Assembly: GCA_936936565.1 (NCBI GenBank)
Contig: CAKZIX010000030.1
Coordinates: 51,750-115,749, forward strand
Direction of reading: 5' to 3'
Source of the DNA: an uncultured Nocardiaceae bacterium
GTDB lineage: Bacteria; Actinomycetota; Actinomycetes; Mycobacteriales; Mycobacteriaceae
DNA length: 64,000 nucleotides
In this document: one piece after another, positions 1 through 8,588 of the stretch
Layout: each line of letters begins with the position of its first letter
Position numbering within the stretch: the stretch's first letter is position 1
Program-made: the position numbers and the translations under genes
The notes under the pieces: generated by a model
Told to the model about the DNA's origin: nothing
The model's input: the letters and a program-made list of their open reading frames with translations, nothing else
Databases searched by the model: none

Positions 1-1
1 T

Positions 2-649
2 CCGGTCGAGGGCGCGTTCTACTGGCTGAGCAACCGTGAGGTGCGCTGGCGGCCGGAGACGTTCTGGGCGCCGGGCACGAAGGTGAGCGTCAAGGTCAAC
101 GTGTACGGCCGGGATCTGGGCGCCGGTCTGTTCGGCACCGAGGACATCTCGACGCAGTTCACCATCGGCGATGCGCAGATTTTCACCGCCGACGACAACA
201 CCCACCAGGTCACAGTCACCCGCAACGGTCAGGTGGTCCGCACGATGCCGACGTCGATGGGCAAAGACAGCACGCCCACGCTCAACGGCGTCTACATCGT
301 TGCCGACAAGCACGACAAGATCATCATGGACTCGTCGACGTACGGCGTCGCGGTCAATTCACCCGACGGCTACCGCACGCCCGTCGACTACGCCACCCGC
401 ATCTCCTACAGCGGCATCTTCTTCCACTCGGCGCCGTGGTCGCTGGGCCAGCAGGGCAACTCGAACGCCAGCCACGGCTGCCTGAACCTCAGTCCGGACA
501 ATGCCCTGTGGGTGCTGAACAACGCCAAGAAGGGCGATCCGACGATCATCAAGAACACCGTCGGCGGCACGCTGTCGGGCACCGACGGTCTGGGGGACTG
601 GAACGTCCCGTGGAGCGTGTGGAAGGCCGGCAACGCCAACGCGCAGTAG
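2..649 (+). CDS. L,D-transpeptidase, C-terminal part (5' end outside window)
   Basis: The reading frame is open to the left edge, so only the last 215 residues are visible. They cover the end of an immunoglobulin-like domain followed by a YkuD (L,D-transpeptidase) catalytic domain. The family signature SHGCLNL is present, with the nucleophilic Cys encoded at 479-481 and an upstream conserved His in FFHSAPW. Enzymes of this family form 3-3 cross-links in peptidoglycan outside the membrane and are the main cross-linkers in mycobacteria and relatives. A secretion or lipoprotein signal is expected in the missing N-terminus but cannot be seen. The gene is followed at once by a perfect hairpin (652-698). 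Position next to tRNA-His and orn matches the mycobacterial Rv2518c area from memory. The family call is firm; the paralogue is not determined. Confidence 0.93.
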   Translation, partial: PVEGAFYWLSNREVRWRPETFWAPGTKVSVKVNVYGRDLGAGLFGTEDISTQFTIGDAQIFTADDNTHQVTVTRNGQVVRTMPTSMGKDSTPTLNGVYIVADKHDKIIMDSSTYGVAVNSPDGYRTPVDYATRISYSGIFFHSAPWSLGQQGNSNASHGCLNLSPDNALWVLNNAKKGDPTIIKNTVGGTLSGTDGLGDWNVPWSVWKAGNANAQ

Positions 650-651
650 CC

Positions 652-698
652 CGAACGGGTGGTTATAGGTGTCCATCGCACCGATAACCACCCGTTCG
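652..698. terminator. 15-bp perfect inverted repeat after the transpeptidase
   Basis: Arms at 652-666 and 684-698 are perfectly complementary around a 17-nt loop and start three bases after the transpeptidase stop codon. There is no T-run, which is usual for high-GC actinobacterial terminators. It could alternatively be a protein-binding site. Confidence 0.55.
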
Positions 699-717
699 CG
701 CAATCGGGAGAAACAAC

Positions 718-749
718 AGAAGGGCGGTCCCAACCGGGACCGCCCTTCT
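718..749. terminator. 14-bp perfect hairpin between ldt and tRNA-His
   Basis: The arms at 718-731 and 736-749 pair perfectly over a 4-nt loop. It lies 11 bp beyond the 3' end of tRNA-His (minus strand) and downstream of the transpeptidase (plus strand), so it probably ends transcription from both sides. Confidence 0.75.
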
Positions 750-759
750 GCTTCTTCCG

Positions 760-833
760 GGTGACCGACGGGACTCGAACCCGCGACAGCCAGGATCACA
801 ACCTGGTGCTCTACCAACTGAACTACGGTCACC
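760..833 (-). tRNA. tRNA-His (GTG)
   Basis: The minus-strand cloverleaf has an anticodon stem CCAGG/CCTGG around a loop with anticodon GTG. The acceptor stem GTGACCG/CGGTCAC is extended by an extra G at the 5' end pairing with C73, the identity element of tRNA-His. The T-arm GGTTCGAGTCC is intact. Confidence 0.96.
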
Positions 834-886
834 ATCACGCTGGAGAACCAGCGCGGTAGATCATAACGTGCCGATGCGCGCGGGGT

Positions 887-1498
887 CTAATCGGCCTCGG
901 GTACCGGCCCGAGCTCGGCGGCGATCAGCGCGATGTCGGCCGACGTCGGCCCCGGGTGCGGGACGAATGCGGTGCGGCGGTAGTACTCGAGTTCCCGGAT
1001 GGATTCGCGGATGTCGGCCAGCGCGCGGTGTGAGAGCCCCTTCTCGGGCTGGCCGAAGTAGATGCGCGGATACCAGCGCCGGCACAGTTCTTTGATGGAA
1101 CTGACGTCGATCATCCGGTAGTGCAGGTACGCGTCGAGTTTCGGCAGGTCGCGGGCGATGAAGCTGCGGTCGGTGGCAATCGAGTTGCCCGCCAGCGGCA
1201 CGGTGCCCGAGACGGGCACGTGCTTGCGAATGTAGGCGAGGATCTGTTCCTCGGCCTGCGCCAGCGTGACGGTGGAGCGGCGCACCTCGTCGGTGAGCCC
1301 GGACTTGCGGTGCATCTCGGCGACCACCGGGGGCATCTGCGCCAGCGCGAGCTCGTCGCAGTGGATGACAATGTCCACTCCGTCGCCGAGCACGTTGAGC
1401 TCGCTGTCGGTGACGAGGACTGCGACCTCGATGAGCTTGTCCTGGTCGAGGCGAAGCCCGGTCATCTCACAGTCGATCCACACAAGTTTGTCCTGCAC
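887..1498 (-). CDS. orn: Oligoribonuclease
   Basis: A 203-residue DEDDh 3'-5' exonuclease that removes 2- to 5-nt RNA and degrades pGpG in the cytoplasm. The five catalytic residues are all visible: Asp9 and Glu11 in WIDCEMTGL, Asp110 in ATDRSF, His157 and Asp162 in SHRALADI. Length is typical of actinobacterial Orn (about 200-215 aa). The ATG start gives the family N-terminus immediately before WIDCEMTGL. It stands alone on the minus strand next to tRNA-His, as in mycobacteria, and is divergent from the ABC exporter at 1603. Confidence 0.96.
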   Translation of the reverse strand: MQDKLVWIDCEMTGLRLDQDKLIEVAVLVTDSELNVLGDGVDIVIHCDELALAQMPPVVAEMHRKSGLTDEVRRSTVTLAQAEEQILAYIRKHVPVSGTVPLAGNSIATDRSFIARDLPKLDAYLHYRMIDVSSIKELCRRWYPRIYFGQPEKGLSHRALADIRESIRELEYYRRTAFVPHPGPTSADIALIAAELGPVPEAD

Positions 1499-1602
1499 AG
1501 AGACAGCGTAATCCGCGCGAATTCCGGGTCAGCGGACCTACCATTGCATGTAGTAGCACTGCTACTGTTCAGGGGACTCATTGGACGGATCGGAGAACAT
1601 CC

Positions 1603-2529
1603 ATGACATCCGCGATCGCGGTGACGGACCTGCGCATGAGTTACGGCGACAACGATGTCCTCACGGGGGTCGATTTCGTCGCACACAGGGGTGAGGTGCT
1701 GGTGCTGCTCGGCCCGAACGGCGCCGGCAAGACGACGACGATCGAAATCCTCGAGGGCTTCCGTACCCGCACCGCCGGCCAGGTCAGCGTGCTCGACACG
1801 GATCCGGCCCAGGGCGACGAGGCGTGGCGAGCGCGCGTCGGGGTCGTGCTGCAGTCGTGGCGAGACCATGCGAAGTGGGGCGTTCGCGAACTCCTCGAAC
1901 ATCTCGGGCGCTACTACGCCCCGTACAGCACTGCGGCGATTCCGCGGCCGTGGGATGCGGACGATCTCATCGCGGCCGTCGGCCTCACCGAGCACGCGCA
2001 CAAGAAACTCAAGAACCTTTCCGGTGGCCAGCGCCGCCGCATGGACGTCGCGATCGGCATCGTCGGTCGGCCGGAGGTGCTGTTTCTCGACGAGCCGACA
2101 GCGGGCTTCGATCCGCAGGCGCGCCGCGAATTTCACGATCTGATCCACCGGCTGTCGGACTCGGACACGACGATCCTGCTGACAACCCACGATCTGGACG
2201 AGGCCGAGAAGCTTGCCGATCGGATCCTGGTCCTCGCCGGTGGGCGCATCATCGCCGCCGGATCGGCCGACGAACTGTCGCGGCGCATGTCCACCGAGGC
2301 CGAGGTCCGGTGGACTCGCGATGGGCAACGATTCGTACACGCCACCACCGACGCGACGACGTTCGTGCGCGAACTCTTCGCCGAGTACGGCGCCGAGGTC
2401 GGCGATCTCGAGGTACGCCGCGCCAGTCTGGAAGACACGTACATGAAGCTCGTGCAAGCCGTCGAATCCGGTCGAGCCAACGAAGACAACGTGATTCGCG
2501 CATTCGACAACGAGGTGGCAGCGAAATGA
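1603..2529 (+). CDS. ABC exporter ATP-binding protein (DrrA-like)
   Basis: A 308-residue nucleotide-binding subunit. It has Walker A GPNGAGKTT (37-45), signature LSGGQRRR (139-146) and Walker B FLDEPTAGFD (161-170), with the extra 100-residue C-terminus typical of DrrA/NodI-type subunits. It would energise export of a lipid, drug or other hydrophobic compound through the permease encoded next. The stop codon overlaps the permease start by ATGA, so the two are translationally coupled. The substrate cannot be told from sequence. An Xre regulator gene directly follows the pair. Confidence 0.93.
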   Translation: MTSAIAVTDLRMSYGDNDVLTGVDFVAHRGEVLVLLGPNGAGKTTTIEILEGFRTRTAGQVSVLDTDPAQGDEAWRARVGVVLQSWRDHAKWGVRELLEHLGRYYAPYSTAAIPRPWDADDLIAAVGLTEHAHKKLKNLSGGQRRRMDVAIGIVGRPEVLFLDEPTAGFDPQARREFHDLIHRLSDSDTTILLTTHDLDEAEKLADRILVLAGGRIIAAGSADELSRRMSTEAEVRWTRDGQRFVHATTDATTFVRELFAEYGAEVGDLEVRRASLEDTYMKLVQAVESGRANEDNVIRAFDNEVAAK

Positions 2530-3377
2530 ACCCCACTGGCAACGCGGTCAATGCGGGCCTGCGGCGCGGCTGGATCGAGTTTCGGCAGACGCTGACAAAT
2601 GGTCAGGACCTGTGGAACTACCTGTTTCTGCCGATCGTCACGGTGGTCGTGCTGTTTTTGATGGACGACGCCAAGGTGCCCGGCACCGACTTCTCCCTCG
2701 GGGCGAACACCCTGCCGGGCATCCTCGGAATGTCGGTCGTGTTCAGCGGCATGATGGGTGCCGCCGCGTCGCTCACCGTGGACCGTGAAGACGGAACGCT
2801 GTTGCGGGCCAAGGCAACTCCGAACGGCATGATCGGTTATCTGGTCGGGCGCACCACGAACTTGGCGATCGCGACAATCGCCGGTCTACTGATCATTCTG
2901 ATACCGGGCGTGCTCATGTACGACAGCCTCGAGCCAGGCGGGCCCGCAAAGTGGTTGGCGCTGTTCGGAATTGTCGTCCTGGCGCTGCTGGCGACCTTGC
3001 CGGTGGGCGCGGTCATCGGCTCGCTCGGCGCCAACCCGGCGAACATCGGGCTGCTGATGCTGCCGATCATGGCGATGGTCGGCATCTCCGGAATCTTCTA
3101 TCCCATAACGGCTTTGCCGGGCTGGCTGGAGTTCGTCGGGCAGTTGTTCCCGATGTACTGGGCCGGCCTGGGCATGCGTTGGGCGCTGCTGCCCGATGCG
3201 ATGGTCGCCGCGGAACTCGGCGGCTCGTGGCGGCATCTGGAAATGGTTGCGGTGCTTGGCGTGTGGTCGATCATCGGTTTCGCGCTGGCGCCGATCATCC
3301 TGCGCCGCATGGCTCGTCGGGAATCCGGGTCGAATCTCGCGGCGCGGCGCCAGCGCGCGATGCAGCGTGTGAGCTAG
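2526..3377 (+). CDS. ABC-2 type permease of the exporter
   Basis: A 283-residue membrane protein with about six hydrophobic segments. One is near the N-terminus (LWNYLFLPIVTVVVLFLM), others lie at about 55-75, 105-130, 140-165, 170-195 and 235-260, and the C-terminus is basic and cytoplasmic. It fits the ABC-2/DrrB class that pairs with DrrA-like ATPases. The start was chosen for the ATGA overlap with the ATPase gene. Its last codon is immediately followed by the start of the Xre gene (no spacer), pointing to one three-gene transcript. Confidence 0.9.
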   Translation: MNPTGNAVNAGLRRGWIEFRQTLTNGQDLWNYLFLPIVTVVVLFLMDDAKVPGTDFSLGANTLPGILGMSVVFSGMMGAAASLTVDREDGTLLRAKATPNGMIGYLVGRTTNLAIATIAGLLIILIPGVLMYDSLEPGGPAKWLALFGIVVLALLATLPVGAVIGSLGANPANIGLLMLPIMAMVGISGIFYPITALPGWLEFVGQLFPMYWAGLGMRWALLPDAMVAAELGGSWRHLEMVAVLGVWSIIGFALAPIILRRMARRESGSNLAARRQRAMQRVS

Positions 3378-3611
3378 ATGCCCGAGAACATCTACAACCG
3401 CATCGCGTTGCTGCGCACCGAGCGTGGCATCTCGCGGCGCGAACTGGCCGACGCGCTCGACGTGCACTACCAGACGGTCGGGTACCTCGAACGCGGTGAA
3501 TACTCGCCGAGCCTGTACCTCGCACTGCGGATCGCGCAGTTCTTCGAAGTGCCGGTGGAGGTTGTCTTCTCGCTGGACCCGTTCCCGCGAATCGGAGACC
3601 GGTCGGCATAG
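3378..3611 (+). CDS. Small Xre-family transcriptional regulator
   Basis: A 77-residue protein consisting of little more than one HTH_3 domain. Residues 6-60 give the five-helix Cro/C1 pattern, with IALLRTERGISRRELADAL then YQTVGYLERGEYSPSLYLAL. Short proteins like this commonly repress the adjacent ABC transporter. Its ATG directly follows the permease stop, so it is co-transcribed with, and probably regulates, the exporter. No ligand domain is present. Confidence 0.9.
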   Translation: MPENIYNRIALLRTERGISRRELADALDVHYQTVGYLERGEYSPSLYLALRIAQFFEVPVEVVFSLDPFPRIGDRSA

Positions 3612-3765
3612 CCGAACGCCGCACGTTGCGACAGTGCTGAACTGCCCCCGCTCCTGCGTCGCGGGACGTTCACCACTTGTCTCATGTGTTGAATGGTGCG
3701 CTCCGCATGCTCCGCGCACTAGTGTCTGGCTGAGCAACTGCCGATTCCCCCACCAGGAGACGTGC

Positions 3766-5409
3766 ATGACCACTCCGGACGACAAGCTGGCTGCGGCGCG
3801 CAAGGCCGCCGCCGAGGCGCAGGCCGCGCTGGAAGCTGCCGAAAAGGAAGCCGCGGCCCAGGCCGCGCCGCCCGCCCAGGCCGGCGGTTCGGACAAGGCC
3901 AAAGCCATTGCCGCAGGCTACGTCTCGGAACGGGCCGCGCTCGAACTGGGCACCGTCGTCGTCGACGGCACGGTGGATCCGCAGGCCGGAGTTCGGATCC
4001 CACTGGCCACCCTGAACCGCCACGGGCTCGTCGCGGGGGCCACCGGCACCGGAAAGACGAAGACGCTGCAGGGCATCGCCGAGCAACTCTCGCGCGCCGG
4101 CGTGCCGGTCGTGATGGCCGACGTGAAGGGCGACGTGTCCGGCCTGTCCGCGCCCGGCGAGGACAACGAGAAGATCAAGGCCCGCGCGGCGGACACGGGG
4201 ATGTCGGACTGGGCGCCGGCCGGCTTCCCGGTGGAATTCGTCTCGCTCGGCACCGGCGGCATCGGCATCCCGATCCGCGCGACGATCACCTCGTTCGGGC
4301 CGATCTTGTTGTCGAAGGTGTTGGGGCTCAACGAAACCCAGGAATCCACGCTCGGGCTGATCTTCCACTGGGCCGACAGCCAGGGCCTGGCCCTGCTCGA
4401 TCTGAAAGATCTGCGCGCGGTCATCGCGCACCTGACCTCCGACGAGGGCAAGGCCGACCTCAAGGGCATCGGCGGCGTCTCGAGCGCCACCGCGGGCGTC
4501 ATCCTCCGCGCGATCGTCAACCTCGAGGCCGCCGGTGGCGACACGTTCTTCGGCGAGCCCGAGATCGACACCAACGATCTGCTGCGTACCGTCGGCGGTC
4601 AGGGCATGATCACTCTGTTCGAGCTGGGCGCCCAGGCCGCCAACCCGGTCATGTTCTCCACATTCCTCATGTGGGTACTGGCCGACCTGTTCCAGACGCT
4701 GCCCGAGGTCGGCGACGTCGACAAGCCGAAGCTGGTGTTCTTCTTCGACGAGGCGCACCTGCTGTTCGCCGACGCGTCCAAGGCGTTCCTCGACCAGGTC
4801 GAGCAGACCGTGAAGCTGATCCGCTCCAAGGGCGTCGGCGTGTTCTTCTGCACGCAGCTGCCCACCGACGTGCCCAACGAGGTGCTCAGCCAGCTCGGCG
4901 CGCGCATCCAGCATGCGCTGCGGGCCTTCACACCCGACGACCAGAAGGCCCTGAACAAGACGGTCCGCACGTACCCGAAGACCGACACCTACGACCTGGA
5001 GAAGGCGCTCACCTCGCTCGGCATCGGTGAGGCCATCGTGACCGTCCTCTCGGAAAAGGGTGCGCCGACTCCGGTGGCGTGGACCCGCCTGCGCCCGCCG
5101 CGCTCACTGATGGCCACCATCGGGCCCGACGCCATCAAGCAGAAGGCTTCGGCCAGCCCGCTTTTCGGCAAGTACGGCGAGACCGTCGACCGCGAGTCCG
5201 CCTATGAGAAGCTGCACGCCCGGGTGAGCGCACCGGCCGAGCAGCCCGCCGCCGAGGCGCCCGCCCCCGAGCCGCAGCGCGACGAACCCAGCGCCGCCGA
5301 ACGGATCATGAAGAACCCCGCCGTGAAGAGCTTCCTGCGCTCGGCGGCCTCGGCCGCCGGCCGCGAGATCACCCGCAGCATCTTCGGCACGGGCCGCCGC
5401 CGACGCTGA
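3766..5409 (+). CDS. HerA-like ATPase, DUF853 family
   Basis: A 547-residue protein. Residues 5-35 form an Ala/Lys/Glu-rich helix. The HerA-type ATPase follows, with Walker A GATGTGKTK (91-99), a conserved VMADVKGDVSGL stretch (116-127) and Walker B KLVFFFDEAH (322-331). The C-terminal 70 residues are low complexity. Proteins of this class (YjgR/DUF853) are putative DNA-translocating or helicase-like ATPases with no settled role. The frame is open upstream, but the ATG at 3766 has AGGAGA 5 bases before it and starts the homologous N-terminus. It appears to be a single-gene unit. Confidence 0.9.
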   Translation: MTTPDDKLAAARKAAAEAQAALEAAEKEAAAQAAPPAQAGGSDKAKAIAAGYVSERAALELGTVVVDGTVDPQAGVRIPLATLNRHGLVAGATGTGKTKTLQGIAEQLSRAGVPVVMADVKGDVSGLSAPGEDNEKIKARAADTGMSDWAPAGFPVEFVSLGTGGIGIPIRATITSFGPILLSKVLGLNETQESTLGLIFHWADSQGLALLDLKDLRAVIAHLTSDEGKADLKGIGGVSSATAGVILRAIVNLEAAGGDTFFGEPEIDTNDLLRTVGGQGMITLFELGAQAANPVMFSTFLMWVLADLFQTLPEVGDVDKPKLVFFFDEAHLLFADASKAFLDQVEQTVKLIRSKGVGVFFCTQLPTDVPNEVLSQLGARIQHALRAFTPDDQKALNKTVRTYPKTDTYDLEKALTSLGIGEAIVTVLSEKGAPTPVAWTRLRPPRSLMATIGPDAIKQKASASPLFGKYGETVDRESAYEKLHARVSAPAEQPAAEAPAPEPQRDEPSAAERIMKNPAVKSFLRSAASAAGREITRSIFGTGRRRR

Positions 5410-5565
5410 CGGCCGCAGGCGCCGTCGCCGGTTGCTTGACGGCGGCAGGTAAGTCACGATCATCGACCAGGCGCACACCTTTTGTGTTTCCGCACAGCTT
5501 GTGGGCGCGGAGATCGTGTGCGTCGCGTCAGAAGTTGTGCGGTAGTCGTTGCACCTGGACCGGTA

Positions 5566-6687
5566 CTAATCGACGGTTGCGATCTGGTCGGGGTAGCGGG
5601 TCGGTGCCTTGGCTGCGACGAGCAGGTCGACGGTGCCGCGGTAGTCGCCGTCGGCGGCACGGTTGTTGCGGTAGCCCCACAATGCGCAGTCCAGGGGCGT
5701 CGGTCCGTCGTCCCAGGCACGGTCGGTCAGGTCCGCCCCCCGGTCCACGAGCAGTCGCACCGTCTCGGTCCGCCCGTGCATTGCGGCCTGGTCGAGCGGG
5801 GTGAAGTTGCTCCAGCCGCGGGTGTCGACGGCCAGGCCCGAATCGAGCAGGTTGGCGACGATCTCGGTGCGCCCCAGCAGCGCGAACTGTCCGAGAATCC
5901 ACCCGTAGCCGGTGCCGCACGGGTTGCCGAGCGACGGCGGCGGGGCAGCGGGCAGTTCGGTCGACTCACCCCGCGCGACGGCCAGCACTGCCCGGTCCAC
6001 GTCGTCGAGTTCGGCTGTGGCGCCGCGACTTTCGAGCAGCTCGTAGGCGGCCAAGTGGCCACATCGGGCGGCCAGCGCGAGCGGGCGGCGTCCGACGTCC
6101 CAGCGGTCCCAAGGGGTGTCGATCTCGGCGCCGGCGTCGAGCAGCAGCGTCAGGATGTCCAGCCCGCGTCCTCGTGAAATCGCATGGTGCAAACAATGAT
6201 TCGCGTTCACGCCGACACCGCGTTCCAGGAACCAGCGCAACCCGGCGGCGTCCTCGAAATCCAGCTTGTGGTTGACCAGATTCTCGAAACCCTTGCGGTA
6301 CAACAGGTCCAGGATCTCGGTGTCGGACTGCTCGCACGCGTGATAGAACGCGTCGTCGTCCGGTCGAGCACCGGCGTCGACGAGCAGCCGCAGCAGCGTG
6401 GGATCACCGTGATCGACCGCGGCGAACAGGACCGAGGCGATGCCTTCCCCGCCCCACTCCACGGTGTGCGCGTTCGGATTCGCACCCTCGTCGAGCAGCA
6501 GCTTCACGCACGCGCGTACGTCGTCACCGCGACCGGGTCCACGCAACAGCGTCAGCAGCGGCGCCACCCCGTCGAGTTCGGTGCGTGCCAGCGCAGCGTC
6601 GGCGGCGAGTAGCTGCGCGAGCGCCGCCGCATCCGCCGCCCGCAAGGCGGCCCCGAATTCTTCCGTGGCCTGCGCCGTCGTCTCCAT
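5566..6687 (-). CDS. Ankyrin-repeat protein
   Basis: A 373-residue protein made of degenerate ankyrin repeats. Recognisable helices and turns include VKLLLDEGANPNAHT, LRLLVDAGARPDDDAF, LTLLLDAGAEIDTPW, VANLLDSGLAVDTRG and VRLLVDRGADLTDRAW. No signal peptide, membrane segment or catalytic domain is visible, so it is probably a cytoplasmic interaction scaffold with unknown partners. ATG 6687 was preferred over a GTG six codons upstream because it starts a normal N-terminal helix. The neighbours give no functional hint. The 156 bp downstream (5410-5565) hold no gene. Confidence 0.85.
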   Translation of the reverse strand: METTAQATEEFGAALRAADAAALAQLLAADAALARTELDGVAPLLTLLRGPGRGDDVRACVKLLLDEGANPNAHTVEWGGEGIASVLFAAVDHGDPTLLRLLVDAGARPDDDAFYHACEQSDTEILDLLYRKGFENLVNHKLDFEDAAGLRWFLERGVGVNANHCLHHAISRGRGLDILTLLLDAGAEIDTPWDRWDVGRRPLALAARCGHLAAYELLESRGATAELDDVDRAVLAVARGESTELPAAPPPSLGNPCGTGYGWILGQFALLGRTEIVANLLDSGLAVDTRGWSNFTPLDQAAMHGRTETVRLLVDRGADLTDRAWDDGPTPLDCALWGYRNNRAADGDYRGTVDLLVAAKAPTRYPDQIATVD

Positions 6688-6802
6688 ACCGCGGACCGTA
6701 CCCACCTACGATGCGTTCCATGCCGACGCGCCGACAAGCCGTCGCCGACGCGCCGAGAATCCATCGCCGGCGCGCTGACCACCTCCTGCCGCCCGACTGA
6801 AG

Positions 6803-6837
6803 GTCGCCTTCATGCAGACAGATGCAATGAAGGTGAC
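6803..6837. repeat. Short inverted repeat between two minus-strand genes
   Basis: An 11-bp arm GTCGCCTTCAT (6803-6813) is matched, with one mismatch, by the complement of ATGAAGGTGAC (6827-6837). The 13-bp loop contains a duplicated ATGCA. It lies 12 bp beyond the stop of the short-chain dehydrogenase and could be its terminator or a dispersed repeat. Confidence 0.45.
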
Positions 6838-6848
6838 TCTGACGCCGT

Positions 6849-7646
6849 TCAGCCTCCGAGCTTGCGATAGAACCGCCCGACAATCGGTGCGACGGCCGCG
6901 CGCGGGCTGTAGCCTCCGGCCACCGACATGCCCTTGGAAAGTACACCCGGAACCACCCGCATCTTGTTGCGCGACAACGCATCCAGCGACAGGCGCGCGG
7001 TGTGTGCGGTGTCGACCCAGAGGAAGTCCGGGACCAGCCGGTCCACCAGCGACGGGTCGGCGGGCGCCTCGCCGCGGACCGGACCGGGGGCCAGCAGCGT
7101 GACGTGTACGCCGGTGTCTTTGAGCTCGCCGCGCAGCGATTCCGAGAACGTGTTGGCGAAGGCCTTGGTGGCGGCGTAGGTGGCGTTGAACGGGATCGGC
7201 ATGTTCCCGGCGGCCGATCCACTGGTCAGAATGCCGCCACCGCCGCGGCGCAGCATCCCGGGCAGCACGGCGAGGGTGAGATCGTGCACCGCAACGGCAT
7301 TGAGCTGAACCTGCGCCTGTTCGCCGGTCGCGGGCAGCGCGGACAGCGGTCCGAAGGTTGCGGTACCCGCGTTGTTGCACAGGATCGCGACGTCGCGTGC
7401 GGCCAGCTCGTCGCACAGTGCTTGCCGTGCAGCGGGGCTCGCCAGATCGGCGACGCGGACTTCGGCGACCACACCGTATTCGGCCGTCAGGCGTGCGGCC
7501 AGCGCGCCGAGCACGTCGCCGCTGCGCGCGGTGAGAACCAGTGCGTAGCCGCGGGCAGCGAGTTCCTCGGCGAGGGCTTTCCCGATCCCTCCGGACGCTC
7601 CGGTGACGACGGCGCAATTGGTCGATGACGGCGCGGGCACACTCAC
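6849..7646 (-). CDS. Short-chain dehydrogenase/reductase
   Basis: A 265-residue classical SDR. It has the cofactor motif VTGASGGIG (14-22), the NNAG motif in ILCNNAGTATFG, the catalytic Ser in ILTSGSAAG and the Tyr-Lys pair in YAATK. It should oxidise or reduce a hydroxyl/keto group with NAD(P)H. The C-terminal 60 residues (DRLVPDFLWVDTAHTAR onward) resemble mycobacterial SDRs of unknown substrate. GTG 7646 is taken as the start because it begins just before the Rossmann fold. An in-frame ATG at 7682 would add 12 unlikely residues. Confidence 0.9.
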   Translation of the reverse strand: MSVPAPSSTNCAVVTGASGGIGKALAEELAARGYALVLTARSGDVLGALAARLTAEYGVVAEVRVADLASPAARQALCDELAARDVAILCNNAGTATFGPLSALPATGEQAQVQLNAVAVHDLTLAVLPGMLRRGGGGILTSGSAAGNMPIPFNATYAATKAFANTFSESLRGELKDTGVHVTLLAPGPVRGEAPADPSLVDRLVPDFLWVDTAHTARLSLDALSRNKMRVVPGVLSKGMSVAGGYSPRAAVAPIVGRFYRKLGG

Positions 7647-7747
7647 GCCCGGCAGCCTACAAGGGACGCCGCCACAGCCCACGAGTGTGCTGGCAGGGCG
7701 GGAAGTTCACGCAGATTCCGCCGTCTCAGCACATTCGGCCGGGACTG

Positions 7748-8458
7748 TCAGCACTTGACGTTGACCTTCGCGCTCGGCGAGAACGAGACGTGCACGTGGT
7801 CGTAGTGGTTCTGAGTCGGGCTGCCGCGGTCTTCCATCATCGACCAGCCGCCGCCGTCGTTGTAGCGCTGCTGCCAGATGACGTAGGTGACGCCGAGTTC
7901 CTTGCGGTGCGCCAGCACGAATTCGGCCAGCGCGGTGCCGACCGCCGGGTTGGGCATCATGAAGTCCAGCGCGAGCCCGATGGAATGGTCGTCGCCGCCG
8001 CCGGCGCGCCCGCGCGCGCCGCCGACGTCCTTCACCTTGAACATGTTCTTCAGGAAGTTTCCGACCTGGGCGACGTGCGGCTTGGTGCCCGAGAGGTTCG
8101 ATGAGCACGCTTCCTTGAGGAAGTCGGCCAGCTGCGGGCCCGGCGGCGGCAGCGGTGGGGCCACGTTCACCGCGGGCGGTTCCGGCGCGGGTTGCGCGGC
8201 CTGTTGCGGTGCGGCCGTTTCGGGTGCGGGCGCGGCGCTGGAGGTAGACGGCGACAGCGCGGCCGGGGCGGGCGACTCGCCCCAGGTGGTGACTACCGTC
8301 GCTCCGACGAGCGCGACGATCAGCAGCGGTACCGCAAGGACGGCGAACCGCTTTCCGGGCAGGGCCCGAACTGCGGCCAGTGCCGCGCCCACCAGTGGCG
8401 CCAGCGCAAGCTTCGGTCGCTTGCGTGGCGCTGCGTGTTTGCGATGGGCTCCGGGCAC
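7748..8458 (-). CDS. Membrane-anchored M15-like cell-wall protein (ARB-07466 C-terminal-like)
   Basis: A 236-residue protein. It has a basic N-terminus (residues 1-36), one membrane helix at about 37-58 and an Ala/Pro linker to about residue 105. An extracytoplasmic domain follows, with HSIGLALDF near 160 and HYDHVHVSF near 222. These echo the Zn ligands HxxGxAxD and HxH of M15/VanY-type peptidases. The family is known in actinomycetes as an uncharacterised relative of D-Ala-D-Ala carboxypeptidase folds, so peptidoglycan binding or cleavage is an inference. The gene is monocistronic. Confidence 0.75.
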   Translation of the reverse strand: MPGAHRKHAAPRKRPKLALAPLVGAALAAVRALPGKRFAVLAVPLLIVALVGATVVTTWGESPAPAALSPSTSSAAPAPETAAPQQAAQPAPEPPAVNVAPPLPPPGPQLADFLKEACSSNLSGTKPHVAQVGNFLKNMFKVKDVGGARGRAGGGDDHSIGLALDFMMPNPAVGTALAEFVLAHRKELGVTYVIWQQRYNDGGGWSMMEDRGSPTQNHYDHVHVSFSPSAKVNVKC

Positions 8459-8547
8459 TGTCGTGGATCACCGTCCAGGGTCGGGACAAAGTCGCGCCAC
8501 ACATTACGAGACGGTCGCGGCGATGTCACATCGGGGGTACCGCACGC

Positions 8548-8577
8548 ATCGGCCGGGCCTCGTTCGAGACCCGGCCG
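8548..8577 (-). terminator. Hairpin terminator after fadH
   Basis: Fourteen-base arms at 8548-8561 and 8564-8577, with one mismatch, form a very GC-rich hairpin 11 bp beyond the fadH stop codon on the minus strand. Confidence 0.7.
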
Positions 8578-8588
8578 AAACTGTGCGG

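Noticed and set aside
3424..3765. Longer HerA-like protein starting inside the Xre gene
   Set aside because: The extra residues are an out-of-frame reading of the Xre gene and a non-coding gap. ATG 3766 has a good ribosome site.
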